DNA from: Candidatus Rifleibacteriota bacterium
Lineage (GTDB): Bacteria > Muiribacteriota > Ozemobacteria > Ozemobacterales > Ozemobacteraceae
Length of the DNA stretch: 64,000 bases
NCBI GenBank assembly: GCA_024710355.1
Contig: JANJUX010000007.1
Coordinates: forward strand, 124,001 to 188,000
Direction of reading: 5' to 3'
In this document: one piece after another, positions 10,901 through 17,767 of the stretch
How positions within the stretch are numbered: position 1 is the first letter of the stretch
How the letters are laid out: every line of letters begins with the position of its first letter
Position numbers and translations under genes: made by a program
Notes under the pieces: generated by a model
Told to the model about the DNA's origin: nothing
What the model saw: only the letters and a program-made list of their open reading frames with translations
The model's database searches: none

Positions 10901-10948
10901 CAGTGCCAGAAACAGCAAAAGCGCAACCGGTTTGAACCAACTTTTCAT
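4931..10948 (-). CDS. Giant bacterial alpha-2-macroglobulin family protein
   Basis: A 2005-residue secreted protein. N-terminal signal sequence (residues 1-25); the Cys at about 20 in LFAACPG could be a weak lipobox, but signal peptidase I cleavage after GFAQ is also possible. Macroglobulin (MG) beta-sandwich blocks typical of bacterial A2M fill the middle, including the YFFTDRAIYRPGQTVYVKG bait-upstream motif. A Met/Ala/Gly-rich linker (about residues 1140-1220) precedes the thioester region, where HECSEQ supplies Cys1466 and Gln1469 of a CxEQ thioester; the usual Gly at position 2 is Ser. The terpenoid-cyclase-like TED domain and a C-terminal receptor-binding-like domain follow. The family traps proteases in or outside the periplasm. 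It stands alone; no penicillin-binding protein 1C gene is adjacent, unlike E. coli yfhM. SD AGGC lies near the ATG. Confidence 0.93.
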   Translation of the reverse strand: MKSWFKPVALLLFLALFAACPGFAQSRSELWQKVEEAKSQGLPQTAIEHLTPIYESAIKEGHMVDAVRALCERIVQEGTIQGNQPQEKIVRLEQEIEKADASIKPLLNIILAKWYWHFYNRNSYRFMNRSRTEGLNEKDFTTWDLPKLFTHIGNLYENVLKEEESLRKLPISTLDGFLEKGNQPETLRPTLFDFFAHEALDFYMADAQSAAKPVRAFEIEATSPAMGERDAFMKWQPDSLDKDSCNLRAVILLQRLLKSALEADNRDALLDNDLIRMAWARRVAVGDNLSEIYIKELEKFAAANKDHPYAGTAIGYIAQEYLSQNQMVKALEYAEKGANTYPGTHGESICRNVIATVLTKDVQIETERVMLPEAAKVKVSFRNIEKVYFRLIERATDELFDVDNYSPDNINWDRYEKIIARPAVQSWNADLDPGKEYAGCEAFVDMPQMKPGLYYLAASVKEDFSQGNNCLQVAPVIVGKLGMAVRKRGSKNEVFIVNNVSGEPMEAVRVKGYTHEYRKGWRQVLTASTDKNGMASFEAQSDSGFFIAEHKGHTVYRTADFYAYGYDGFNGGSNVYFFTDRAIYRPGQTVYVKGIAASFDTRNNEYKTINNTSVTIVFNDPNGQEVKKETLKTNEFGSFSTTFIAPADRLTGAYGIYSQTYGGAAQIRVEEYKRPKFKVEIETPTQSYQLDQLVQLTGRATAYTGAKIDNAQVKYRVVREVRYPPWCWWYFNAGSSQEIAHGTTSTDTNGEFSIKFTAKPDRSVPRDTEPVFHYTVSADVVDGTGETRSDSQIVRVGYTAMALGLTAPDVTESDKPFNVSVRTTTLDGKGIAGAGSFLVYSLKQPERAHRKNYFSGTLAAKTDKSEIRTWEEDKVVFEQSFNTSIEGNFACEVKLPEGAYRIKAQTRDRYNNEVNAIANFIVTSYDSDSFGVKIPFFFKVTSGNLQPGDTFTAFWATGYGKGPAYIEIEHRQKLVKAFWTDLNAGKVQISLPITEEHRGGFNVRVMQIKENREYFHVQYVPVAWSNKELKLKFAHMTSKMQPAQKDTWKIEISGPAAEKGAIEMVAAMYDASLDAFAAQSWPGGFPVFYSDSNYVNVSFANQLTGLYVWTNNLNHYPGIGYRSYPQLPTNIQNDFFGYYMHHRSKSMRLSAMPPAPSAAPMAGGRAMEEPMMEKSMMADSFADSEGLSAQSAAPMESKEKRDGGPVAAKAANGGGAGAGADKAPEVDLDKVSARANLNETAFFYPHLITGEDGVVSIEFTMPEALTTWKFLGFAHGNKLQAGSITGETITQKDLMVQPNPPRFLREGDKLRFTAKVTNMSDKEQKGKLRLSMLDPVSDANRNAEFKLDKDTLEFSVPAGESRSFGWELNVPETPGIVKYKVVGATESLSDGEEGMVSILSRRIFVTESLPLPIRGPETKKFTFKKLVESKQSDTLKHEGLTVEVTSNPAWYAVQALPYLMEFPHECSEQIFNRIYANYLASFIANSDPKIKKVFDTWKADEANGGKALYSNLEKNEHLKAVTLLETPWVLDAKSETEQKHKIGVLFDTNRLENEMTRAMKKLGEMQLSDGGFPWFPGGYPNSYITLYIMTGFGRMRHLGVDIDVKMALRTLEYLDSWIDKEYREIIRHPGYQKRTNINPTYAMYLYGRSFFLKERPIPAGSKEAVEFFLDEARNKWLDVGSRLAQGHMALALQRFGDTKIPAAIVKSALERSVTDPELGRFWRENEISFWWYRAEIETQAVMIEMLTEVAKDDVAVEDCKVWLLKQKQTQNWKTTKATADAVYALLLRGANLLASDKLVKVVLGGNEVKPEKVEAGTGYYQKIYAGSEVKPEMGDIEMVKEDQGVAWGAVHWQYLEDMSKITPHETNLKLKKTLFVKRDTDAGPTIKPVDGVLKVGDLVVVRIELRSDRDMEYIHMKDQRGAGMEPTNVISRYKYQDGLAYYEATKDTATHFYIDYLPKGTYVFEYELRVQHAGIYQTGMAEIQCMYAPEFNSHSESFVLQVSEK

Positions 10949-11251
10949 TAAAAGCCTCCAGAAAGATGCCTGATTGTGTCTGTTGTAACGTGGTGCATCA
11001 GGGCCGGATTTAGAAAAATCTTTTCCGGATTTTATTCTACCGCGATTCGTGCAAAAGATAAAACCAAAATTACCGCCAGCAGGAAACAGGTTTCAGAAAC
11101 GAAACTGTTCGATTCATGCTGTTATTATACTGAACAATCATCTCAGAATTTTAAATTGCGCCAGACCTTGCGGTTGCATGAGCGTAATATCTGAATTGGC
11201 GAACTTTGTGGTATATTTTTTAAGACAACCTAATCTGGGGTTACTTTAAAG
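10949..11251. other. Divergent intergenic region
   Basis: About 300 bp between the divergent alpha-2-macroglobulin and alpha-toroid genes. It has to carry both promoters. On the minus strand, TAGAAT near 11036 is a plausible -10 element without a convincing -35. On the plus strand, TATACT near 11128 and TATATT near 11212 are possible -10 elements. No ORF with a ribosome binding site or RNA fold was recognised. Confidence 0.4.
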
Positions 11252-12445
11252 ATGAAAAAACTTTTCTATTGCAGAGTCTGCCGGGGAATATTCGCTCTCA
11301 CTCTGGCCGCAGTTCTGTGGTTTTCTCTCGTTGCCAGGCTGTTTGACCAGCCTGAAGAAAACTACCTCTCTGGCGATCGCATTGCGCCACTGGGACGGGC
11401 AATAGCGGCCAGACACATCAGATTCTGGACCGACCCTGAATTACGCCGGCTCGAACTCGAAAAAATGCGTTCGCGCAACGCCGAGTGGGACTTCATGGCC
11501 CGCTGCTTTTTCGTCTGGTCACTTGCGAACATGGGGCTGCGTGAACCGGCGATGAAGACTGAGGTTCTGCCGGTAATCGATGCGATCATCGATGAAACCA
11601 TCAGACTCGAAAAAGAGCACGGCATCCATTTCTTTCTGATGCCCTACGGAAAATACAGTGAATTCAAAATGCAGCCGCCCCGTTCGATTTTTATCGACGG
11701 CGAAATCGGGTTGATGCTTGGTCTGCGCCGCCTGCTCGAAGAAAAACCCGAATATAAAGACCTGCATCGCGAGCGCATCGAAGTGATGCTAGACCGTATG
11801 CAGAAAGGGGCGGTGCTCTGCGCCGAAAGTTACCCCGATGAGTGCTGGCTGTTCTGCAACAGCATCGGACTGGCTGCCATCAAGGTCGGCGATTATCTCG
11901 ATGGTACCGATCATTCTGAATTTTTCGCCCGCTGGCTTGCTTCTGCCAGAGCAAATCTGCTCGACAAAGAAACCGGCATCCTGGTTTCAGCCTATGATCT
12001 TTCAGGCAAAAATATCTCAGACGGGCCAGAAGGCAGCACGATCTGGCTGGTTACCCATTGTCTGCAGCTTATTGACCCTGAATTTGCCAAAGAACAGTAC
12101 TGGCTGGCGAGAAAACATCTCAAGGCAGATTTTCTCGGGTTTGGTTATGCTTATGAATGGCCCGGCGGCAAAGGGCATGACGATGTCGATTCAGGGCCCA
12201 TTCTGCCCTTGATAAACCTTTCGGCCGGCTCAACCGGTCTTGCCTTTCTCGGCGCAGCCTCTTTCGACGACAAAGAGTATCTGAAGCTGCTGTATCGCTC
12301 TCTCGAAATGGGGGCGTTTCCGGTGCGGGCTCCCGAGGGAATCAGATATTGCGCCAGTAACGCGGTTGGCGACGCAGTTCTGCTCTATTCGATCACCCAG
12401 GGGCCGGCGTGGCGCAGGATTATGGGAGGAGGCACGGAAAAATGA
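11252..12445 (+). CDS. Membrane-anchored alpha/alpha-toroid protein (linalool dehydratase/isomerase-like)
   Basis: 397 residues with one N-terminal membrane segment or uncleaved signal (about residues 12-30), then a helical repeat domain. The blocks DECWLFCNSIGL, DGPEGSTIWL and DDVDSGP, separated by paired helices, resemble (alpha/alpha)-barrel proteins related to linalool dehydratase/isomerase and glycoside-processing toroids. A specific substrate cannot be given. Its TGA overlaps the ATG of the next gene (ATGA), so it is translationally coupled to the small membrane protein. SD is weak. Possible roles include envelope carbohydrate or lipid modification (inference). Confidence 0.6.
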   Translation: MKKLFYCRVCRGIFALTLAAVLWFSLVARLFDQPEENYLSGDRIAPLGRAIAARHIRFWTDPELRRLELEKMRSRNAEWDFMARCFFVWSLANMGLREPAMKTEVLPVIDAIIDETIRLEKEHGIHFFLMPYGKYSEFKMQPPRSIFIDGEIGLMLGLRRLLEEKPEYKDLHRERIEVMLDRMQKGAVLCAESYPDECWLFCNSIGLAAIKVGDYLDGTDHSEFFARWLASARANLLDKETGILVSAYDLSGKNISDGPEGSTIWLVTHCLQLIDPEFAKEQYWLARKHLKADFLGFGYAYEWPGGKGHDDVDSGPILPLINLSAGSTGLAFLGAASFDDKEYLKLLYRSLEMGAFPVRAPEGIRYCASNAVGDAVLLYSITQGPAWRRIMGGGTEK

Positions 12446-12732
12446 GCGGCAGAATTCCCAGCCCTTTTTCGACCGGTTTCTTCACCGCCTGGGGTATGCT
12501 TTACCGGGCCATTCTCATCGTCATTGTTTTCGGGTTTATGCATTTTGCCGGCTGGCGCGAGCATACCAGCTTCATTACCGGCACAATTTCCGGTGGTTAT
12601 AAAGACATTCTCGGTATGGCATATTTCATTTTCTATGCCATGACGGTTTTTGTGGCTCCGGTGCTGATTCCGGCCGCCTGGGTCATGTTCATATTTGAGC
12701 GCTGGCCTGGCGAATCCGCTAGAAACAGCTGA
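12442..12732 (+). CDS. Small two-helix membrane protein
   Basis: A 96-residue protein with two hydrophobic segments (about 16-34 and 56-82) and no recognised family. The start at 12442 is chosen because ATGA overlaps the preceding stop and GGGAGGAGG lies 9-12 bases upstream; the longer in-frame start at 12409 lies inside the upstream gene. Probably a membrane partner of the toroid protein encoded immediately upstream. Confidence 0.65.
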   Translation: MSGRIPSPFSTGFFTAWGMLYRAILIVIVFGFMHFAGWREHTSFITGTISGGYKDILGMAYFIFYAMTVFVAPVLIPAAWVMFIFERWPGESARNS

Positions 12733-12784
12733 CTGGAATAAGGTATGAGTCAAAGAATAAAACATCATAAAGAGGGAGATAGTT

Positions 12785-13567
12785 GTGTTTTCAGACTACA
12801 TCGGTAATCTATGGCGGCGGGCAGTTTTTTTCGTCGGAAAAATTCGCCGGCTGAACAGATTTCCGTGGTTGACCTGGGCGGTTGAACAGCATGAGGTAGA
12901 CTTCCAGGAAATCATGGAAATGGTCGACAAAATTCAGTATGGCGACGTTGGTTTACATCGTGATGCCGGCTACCTCTCGAATGTTGCGATTTCAGGGTTC
13001 ATGATTCATGCCTGGATACATACCGAAGACGGCTATGTGGGCAAAATCGTCGAAGCAGTGAGCGCCGGAGTTCTGCATCGCAGCTATCTCTACCCGATGT
13101 ATTCTGACTATACAATCATTCTGCGGCCGAAGGGTGTCTGTGAAAATGAGCGCAAAGGGGCCTGCAAGAAGGCCAAACAGATTGTCGGCTCAAAATACGA
13201 TGTAAACTTCAAATTTGATATCGAAGAAGAAATTAAATACTGGTCAGGCAAAGACGAAGCCGAAGCCCGCAATCACCTGCTCGAAGGCGAAAAGCTGGTC
13301 AAGGAATACGAACCGGCCTTTACCTGCACCGAAGTGGCTGCCTATTCATGGTGGCACCGTCGCGAACAGCTGCGGCTGTTCAGAACGAAGCGCAGCGGCA
13401 AGAGTGTCATTCTTGCCGATACTTTTCTCAATGACGGCTGGGAGATCGTCTGGATGAGTAATTCGGTCACTCCTGAGTCGGCAAAGGAGCTTGGAGTGCC
13501 TGAAGAGGGGTTGCTGATGATCGAGCGGTACCGTAAAGCACACCCGGTTAAGCCAGTTGTTGCCTGA
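12785..13567 (+). CDS. YiiX/YaeF-like permuted papain-fold peptidase or amidase
   Basis: 260 residues starting from GTG at 12785, 6 bases after GAGGGAGAT. The family (C92, permuted NlpC/P60) has His before Cys. Here GDVGLHRDAG leads into IHAWIHTEDG with a candidate catalytic His75, and FTCTEVAAYSWW carries candidate Cys181 followed by the family's Glu. Such enzymes cleave or make amide or thioester bonds on lipids or peptides; the substrate is unknown. No signal peptide is evident, so it is likely cytoplasmic. It follows the toroid/small-membrane pair by 52 bp and precedes two TPM genes, possibly in one transcript. Confidence 0.75.
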   Translation: MFSDYIGNLWRRAVFFVGKIRRLNRFPWLTWAVEQHEVDFQEIMEMVDKIQYGDVGLHRDAGYLSNVAISGFMIHAWIHTEDGYVGKIVEAVSAGVLHRSYLYPMYSDYTIILRPKGVCENERKGACKKAKQIVGSKYDVNFKFDIEEEIKYWSGKDEAEARNHLLEGEKLVKEYEPAFTCTEVAAYSWWHRREQLRLFRTKRSGKSVILADTFLNDGWEIVWMSNSVTPESAKELGVPEEGLLMIERYRKAHPVKPVVA

Positions 13568-13613
13568 TCTTAGATTGTTTCATAATTTTGTTTGAGTGAG
13601 AGGAGCCACATCG

Positions 13614-14150
13614 ATGAAGTGCCCTGGATGTGAAGGAACGATTAACGACAGTAATCCCCACTGTGACAGCTGTGGTTTTGATATTGCCGATTTTGACAAG
13701 CTGTTGCAGACGCCAGCCGATCGCCTCGGAACGGTAAATGACTGGGCCGGTGTGCTCAGCGCCGAAGGCCTCGAACGATTGACCGGTCGCTTAGACAATT
13801 TTAAGGGGGCGACTGGTATCGACTTCTGTCTTGTCTGTCTGCTCAGTTCAGAGCCGCGTTCGCCGCGCGAATTCTCATTCTGGCTGTTCAACCGCTGGAA
13901 AATCGGCGGTGACGATCACCGGGGCACTCTCGTGCTCCTGTCGATGAATGAGCGGCGTATCGAAGTCGAAATCGGTTATCAGATGGAAAAATATATCGAC
14001 GACGACGAGGCCGCGGGCGTGTTGCAGCACCACGCGGTGCCTTTCCTGAAAAAGGGTGATTTTGATAACGGTCTGTATCACTCGATAGATATGCTGGCAA
14101 AGATATTCGAACACGGTCTGGCAGAGGAGCGCACCGATGCAGAGAACTGA
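13614..14150 (+). CDS. Zinc-ribbon TPM-domain protein
   Basis: 178 residues. An N-terminal zinc ribbon (CPGCEG...CDSCGFD, residues 3-22) is followed by a TPM (TLP18.3/Psb32/MOLO-1) domain; NDWAGVLSAEGLERL and the core FLVCLLSSEP, then GTLVLLSMNERRIEVEIGY, match the fold seen in YgcG-like proteins. There is no membrane segment. Start at 13614 follows GAGAGGAG by 9 bases, in preference to a start at 13596. The 3' end overlaps the next TPM gene by 14 bp. TPM domains are linked to phosphatase activity or to protein-complex maintenance; the role here is unknown. Confidence 0.8.
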   Translation: MKCPGCEGTINDSNPHCDSCGFDIADFDKLLQTPADRLGTVNDWAGVLSAEGLERLTGRLDNFKGATGIDFCLVCLLSSEPRSPREFSFWLFNRWKIGGDDHRGTLVLLSMNERRIEVEIGYQMEKYIDDDEAAGVLQHHAVPFLKKGDFDNGLYHSIDMLAKIFEHGLAEERTDAEN

Positions 14151-15336
14151 CATACGTGGGACGATCCGAAGTTTTCATGTGCTGATGCTTCTGGTGTTTT
14201 TGCTCGGCTTGTCCGGGGCGTCTGCGGTTTTTTCGCGGTCGATGCCGGTGCGTCGTGTGCCTTTAAATGACGAAATCGGACTGCTCGATGCTCAGACCGT
14301 GCAGGAGGTGAAGCGCTTCAGTCAGCTGCTGTACCGCGACCATCGCAGCGAATTGGCGGTGCTGATTATCAGCTCTACCAATGGTCAGAATGCCGGGCAG
14401 TATGCCGAGCGGGTTTTCAATCACTGGGGTCTCGGGCAGGCCGGGGTTAACAACGGTATGCTGATTATGTTCGCGATAAATGACCGCCGGGTCGAGATCA
14501 AACCTGGCATCAGGTACAGGGATCGTTTTTCTGAAAGTTTCTGCACAAGCCTGCTGAACCGCTATGTTGTGCCGGAAATGAAGGCCGGGCGCGCAAAAAA
14601 CGGGGTTCTTGCTGCCGTTAGAGAAGTGGCGGCCGAAATGCGCAGCTTCGAAGAGTCGGGGCAGTCTGCGGGCAAGGTCGGTGGTTCTGCTGGTCCGGTC
14701 CGGCCGGGTGAACAGTCGTTAGCCGTCAGTGGCAGCCATTCGCAATCAGGCAACCAGAATCCCGCCGCCACAAAATCGGTTCCGACAGCCAGGCAAGCCC
14801 AGCAAACCCAGCGCTCGCCCCAAAAAAGGCTGGGGCTGCCTTCGCTGAAGGCCGATTCGGTAAGACTGATCATCTTTGGCATCATTGCCCTGGTTATTTG
14901 CGGCGGCGTTTATTATTTCTATCAGGCCTACTGGCTTGGGCGCCTGTTGATGCCTGTCTGGATGTTCGTATTGCTGATTCTTATCGGTGGAGTGTCAGCG
15001 GTGGGGCTGGTTTCAACTCTGCCCGACTTTTTTCAGGGCGGCCTCGATGTTCCGTTCAGCGGTGCCGGTGGTGTCGCTTTTTTAAGCTTTCTCTGGTGTG
15101 CCAGTCATATCTGCCCGCGCTGTAATATGTATATGTCGGTCTGGACACGGACCCTGCGTTCACCGACCTATTATTCGACCGGTCTTGGCGAAAAAACAGT
15201 GCATTGCGAAAACTGTGGCTATCACAACGTTTCTACCTATACAATTTCGCGCCGCACGAGAAGTTCAAGCAGCGGTGGCAGTCGGAGTTCCGGCGGCGGG
15301 CGTTCTTCTGGGGGTGGCGGTGGCGCCAGCTGGTAG
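14137..15336 (+). CDS. TPM-domain membrane protein, YgcG type
   Basis: 399 residues. Signal-anchor at about residues 14-34, an extracytoplasmic TPM domain (about 40-170; VPLNDEIGLLDAQTV, LAVLIISST, NDRRVEIKPGIRY), a Ser/Gln-rich linker, two membrane segments (about 246-266 and 273-293), then a tail with CPRCNMYM and CENCGYHN, which form a four-Cys zinc ribbon, and a Ser/Gly-rich end (SSGGGRSSGGGGGASW). That Gly-rich end is typical of YgcG proteins. It is coupled to the soluble zinc-ribbon TPM gene and both probably act in the same complex. Confidence 0.85.
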   Translation: MQRTDIRGTIRSFHVLMLLVFLLGLSGASAVFSRSMPVRRVPLNDEIGLLDAQTVQEVKRFSQLLYRDHRSELAVLIISSTNGQNAGQYAERVFNHWGLGQAGVNNGMLIMFAINDRRVEIKPGIRYRDRFSESFCTSLLNRYVVPEMKAGRAKNGVLAAVREVAAEMRSFEESGQSAGKVGGSAGPVRPGEQSLAVSGSHSQSGNQNPAATKSVPTARQAQQTQRSPQKRLGLPSLKADSVRLIIFGIIALVICGGVYYFYQAYWLGRLLMPVWMFVLLILIGGVSAVGLVSTLPDFFQGGLDVPFSGAGGVAFLSFLWCASHICPRCNMYMSVWTRTLRSPTYYSTGLGEKTVHCENCGYHNVSTYTISRRTRSSSSGGSRSSGGGRSSGGGGGASW

Positions 15337-15344
15337 AGAAGGTT

Positions 15345-16136
15345 TTATTGTTTGAACCGGGCCAGCAGCATGTTTAGCACGATCTGCCAGACATCGCTCT
15401 TCTGACTGTTTGCCGGTAAAGATAGCTTCAGCCAGCCATGTTCGATTTTGAATGGCAGCAGGCCGGCAGCAGAACTTGCTGTCTGCCCATCGGCTTCCGG
15501 TTTCATTGCCCGACCGAGCACCGAGGCTGAATATGGCCGCGTCAGCCTGATTGTGTCGCCTTCGATGGTCAGGTTTTTCATCAATTTTCCGACTCTCTCT
15601 GAAACGCCAAGAAAAGCGTCGAGATAGCCAGAAAGGCCGTTAAGCGCTTCTTTCGACTGTTCGAGCTTTATGCCGCCCGGCACGACTCCGACAATCGCAA
15701 ATTCTTTAACATCGAGTTCGATGAACTGTGGCATGAATTCCATTGCCATCTTTGAGCCACCGGCAAACTCGATGGCAAAGGCCATCCGGTCATCCATCGG
15801 TGTCAGGTCAAACTGTTTAAGAGAGGTAAGGTGCTGTTTCGCCATTATTGCAGCCATTTTCATGAACACCGGTGAAAAGGCGATGGTGGAATTTTTTTCG
15901 TCAAATTTGATCAGATTGCCCATCGCACCCTTCGTAAGAATGCTGGTTAACTGACCCAGCTGCCCGAGTTGCCCCGAAATATCAGCGGCCTGGCTGGCCA
16001 TTTTCCCTTTCAACTGCCCGGCGAGAAGCTTTTCGAGTATTTTGGTCAGATTGCCGGCGTCAAGGCTCTGAGCAGAGCAGTTGCTCGATACAGACATAAG
16101 AATGCCGATCAGGGCGGTTTTTACAGGTGCTTTCAT
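15345..16136 (-). CDS. Secreted protein of unknown function
   Basis: 263 residues with a signal peptide (about 1-23, cleavage after CSAQ region). The mature part contains a Lys/Gly/Leu-rich helical stretch and a beta-rich region (FIELDVKEFAIVGVVPGG, MKNLTIEGDTIRLTRP) like proteins that bind lipids or dimerise through long beta strands. I do not recognise a family. It is convergent with the TPM gene, 8 bp apart. RBS AGAGGAAA precedes the ATG at 16136. A TGGCAG/TCGC element at 16204-16218 on the minus strand is a weak sigma-54-like match. Confidence 0.6.
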   Translation of the reverse strand: MKAPVKTALIGILMSVSSNCSAQSLDAGNLTKILEKLLAGQLKGKMASQAADISGQLGQLGQLTSILTKGAMGNLIKFDEKNSTIAFSPVFMKMAAIMAKQHLTSLKQFDLTPMDDRMAFAIEFAGGSKMAMEFMPQFIELDVKEFAIVGVVPGGIKLEQSKEALNGLSGYLDAFLGVSERVGKLMKNLTIEGDTIRLTRPYSASVLGRAMKPEADGQTASSAAGLLPFKIEHGWLKLSLPANSQKSDVWQIVLNMLLARFKQ

Positions 16137-16357
16137 GATTTTCCTCTTTTGTGTCCGGCAGGGGCTGAACCGTAGCGTTTTTAAATTCTGTCGTGTTTCT
16201 GCGGCGAAATATCTGCCAGAATCGAAAGAAGCATAGCATAAAATCAGTCATGGTAACCAGGCGTGCAGGTCGAAATTAAATCTGTCTGCAGTGGTTTACG
16301 TTTTGCCGGTTAGCTGGTAACTTGAAAACAACAAGCGGCGAAAATCAGGAGGGGCTC

Positions 16358-16516
16358 ATGCTGTTTTATGGTCTGCTGATATTTCTGGTGCTGGTTCTGG
16401 TTGCCATGCTCATTCATACTCACCTGCGCAATCGCGCTTTGCTGAAGTATCTGAGTGGCAAAGTCATATTTAAAGGGCCCGAAAATAAGGCTGACGATTC
16501 TAAGTCTGAAAAGTGA
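16358..16516 (+). CDS. Single-pass small membrane protein
   Basis: 52 residues: hydrophobic helix at residues about 3-21, then a basic and polar tail (LRNRALLKYL ... DDSKSEK). The start at 16358 is set by CAGGAGGGG 6 bases upstream; an earlier ATG at 16322 has no ribosome binding site. No family recognised. It stands alone, 158 bp ahead of the next gene. Confidence 0.6.
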   Translation: MLFYGLLIFLVLVLVAMLIHTHLRNRALLKYLSGKVIFKGPENKADDSKSEK

Positions 16517-16674
16517 TTGAGGGGAGGGGCGTAAAACCCTTTGAGCGCAGCACTGATGCTTGGTCACACCAGTTCCGCGATGTTGCTGGATTTAATTTGG
16601 TTTGCCAGCGTAAAAAATCGCGAAGTCTGCCCGGTTTGCGGCCAGTCGGCAAAAAATGTTCATGGAGTTGATAA

Positions 16675-17175
16675 ATGAAAATAATGGCTCACACCTTGTT
16701 TCTCGCTCTCTTTTGTCTGCTGGCCAGTCAGCCGGTATTCTGTCAGGAACAGGCGACCGCTTCGAGCAGCTGGTCGTGGCCGAAAATCAACGTGCCGGCC
16801 CTTTCATCGTTCAGTGTGTCGCTGCCCCTGAACATTGCCTCGCTTGGCATCGACCTGCCTGACTCTCAGGATTTCTCAGACGCTCTGGCCTCGGGGGTGG
16901 TTAAGGGGCTTTTCTCATTCCGCGAAGTTGCTTCAGCGGCCTTCGATATGGCACGCGACGACCTTGATAAACATTCAACCTGGCAATACCGGGTGGTCGA
17001 CCTGCAGAATGATGCCCCGGCAGAAGAGCTCGAAAAACAGCTCACCGAACTCGGCAAAGACAAATGGGAACTGGTTTCGATCACCCCGTTGCCGACAAAA
17101 AACCGCTTTTATTTTAAAAAGCGCGGCATCTCACTGCTGCGCCTGCTTGCGCCGGTTCTCAACCCTGAAAAATAA
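16675..17175 (+). CDS. Secreted protein with DUF4177-like C-terminal domain
   Basis: 166 residues: signal peptide about 1-23 (QPVFCQEQ), a Ser/Trp-rich segment, then a roughly 60-residue domain beginning WQYRVVDLQND and continuing LEKQLTELGKDKWELVSITP, the hallmark pattern of DUF4177 (Y-x-V-V..., LNxLGxxGWELV, ...YxFKR). Function unknown. The frame after the TAA stop remains open for 73 codons and ends in a Trp-rich, conserved-looking stretch (see 17281-17397), which is unusual. Confidence 0.65.
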   Translation: MKIMAHTLFLALFCLLASQPVFCQEQATASSSWSWPKINVPALSSFSVSLPLNIASLGIDLPDSQDFSDALASGVVKGLFSFREVASAAFDMARDDLDKHSTWQYRVVDLQNDAPAEELEKQLTELGKDKWELVSITPLPTKNRFYFKKRGISLLRLLAPVLNPEK

Positions 17176-17280
17176 CCCCCGAAGCCGGTTTATTCAACCT
17201 GCGATGACTGGGCATATAATTTTCCGGCTCTGACCGGCGAAAAAAGGCTGGTTACCGCAACAAAATGGGGAAACAGCGAC

Positions 17281-17397
17281 ATGCGCCTGCATCATATCTG
17301 GTGGATGTGGCGGTTTCCGCATCATGCCGGCGACTTTGAAGGCTATTACGCCAACTGGTGGAAATATATCTTCGCCTGGGAAAAATTTCACAATTAA
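17281..17397 (+). CDS. Trp/His-rich small ORF, possible gene remnant
   Basis: 38 codons from ATG at 17281, starting MRLHHIWWMWRFPHHAG and ending NWWKYIFAWEKFHN. It lies in the same frame as the preceding DUF4177-like gene, and the intervening 35 codons also read as protein-like sequence (WAYNFPALTGEKRLVTA). The pattern HHIWWM...FPH..G...NWWKY looks like the end of a larger secreted protein, so this may be the C-terminus of a decayed gene, or an extension past the TAA, rather than an independent gene. A GGGG 9 bases upstream is a poor ribosome binding site. Confidence 0.35.
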   Translation: MRLHHIWWMWRFPHHAGDFEGYYANWWKYIFAWEKFHN

Positions 17398-17595
17398 AAC
17401 GGCGGTTTTTTGCTTTCAGCTGCCGGTTTTTTTTCATTTTTTTTATATCCGGCAAAAGCGTACCAGCAGAAGCGAACCGGACCTGCCTTCGGCGCCCCTG
17501 CTTTTACTGCGGGTTTTGTGTCTCTTGTACTTTTCCCGGAAATATGTTTTTTAGTAGTTACTACGTTAGGTGGTACTAACGAGTTCTGATTTATG
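17398..17595. other. AT-rich intergenic segment, no gene
   Basis: About 200 bp with long T runs and partial inverted repeats near 17552-17582 (GTTACTAC...GTGGTACTAAC), leading into the terminator at 17596. No ribosome binding site or ORF of interest. It might be the body of a short transcript. Confidence 0.35.
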
Positions 17596-17623
17596 GACGG
17601 CCCCTCCTGGCCGTCTTTTTTTT
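17596..17623 (+). terminator. Rho-independent terminator with CCUCCU loop
   Basis: Stem GACGGCC/GGCCGTC with a six-base loop CCTCCT, followed by eight T residues. The loop is complementary to a Shine-Dalgarno sequence. It ends the plus-strand transcript carrying the DUF4177-like gene or a shorter RNA. Confidence 0.8.
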
Positions 17624-17690
17624 ATTCTAAAGAGCTGAAGCGTATTTAATCAGGCGCAGAGAGCAGCCGCAGAACCGGTTAAAAGCCGTT

Positions 17691-17730
17691 AAAAAAACTG
17701 CCGCGGGCTTTCTTTTCAGCCTGCGGCAGT
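17691..17730 (-). terminator. Terminator of the M16 peptidase operon
   Basis: On the minus strand, ACTGCCGCAGGCT pairs with AGCCCGCGGCAGT (one mismatch) around an eight-base A-rich loop and is followed by TTTTTTT. It lies 38 bp after the stop of the M16 B gene. Confidence 0.85.
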
Positions 17731-17767
17731 CTGTAAGAAACTCAGAGAGGGTTATCTCAAGAGCTTT

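Noticed and set aside
11202..11220. TTGGCGAACTTTGTGG ahead of the toroid gene as a sigma-54 promoter
   Set aside because: No GC at -12 at the required spacing.
16204..16218. TGGCAGATATTTCGC on the minus strand as a sigma-54 promoter of the secreted protein gene
   Set aside because: Correct spacing, but the -12 box reads TCGC rather than TTGC, and -24 differs too; too weak to call.
16292..16306. TGGTTTACGTTTTGC ahead of the small membrane protein as a sigma-54 promoter
   Set aside because: -12 fits, but the -24 part matches only TGG.
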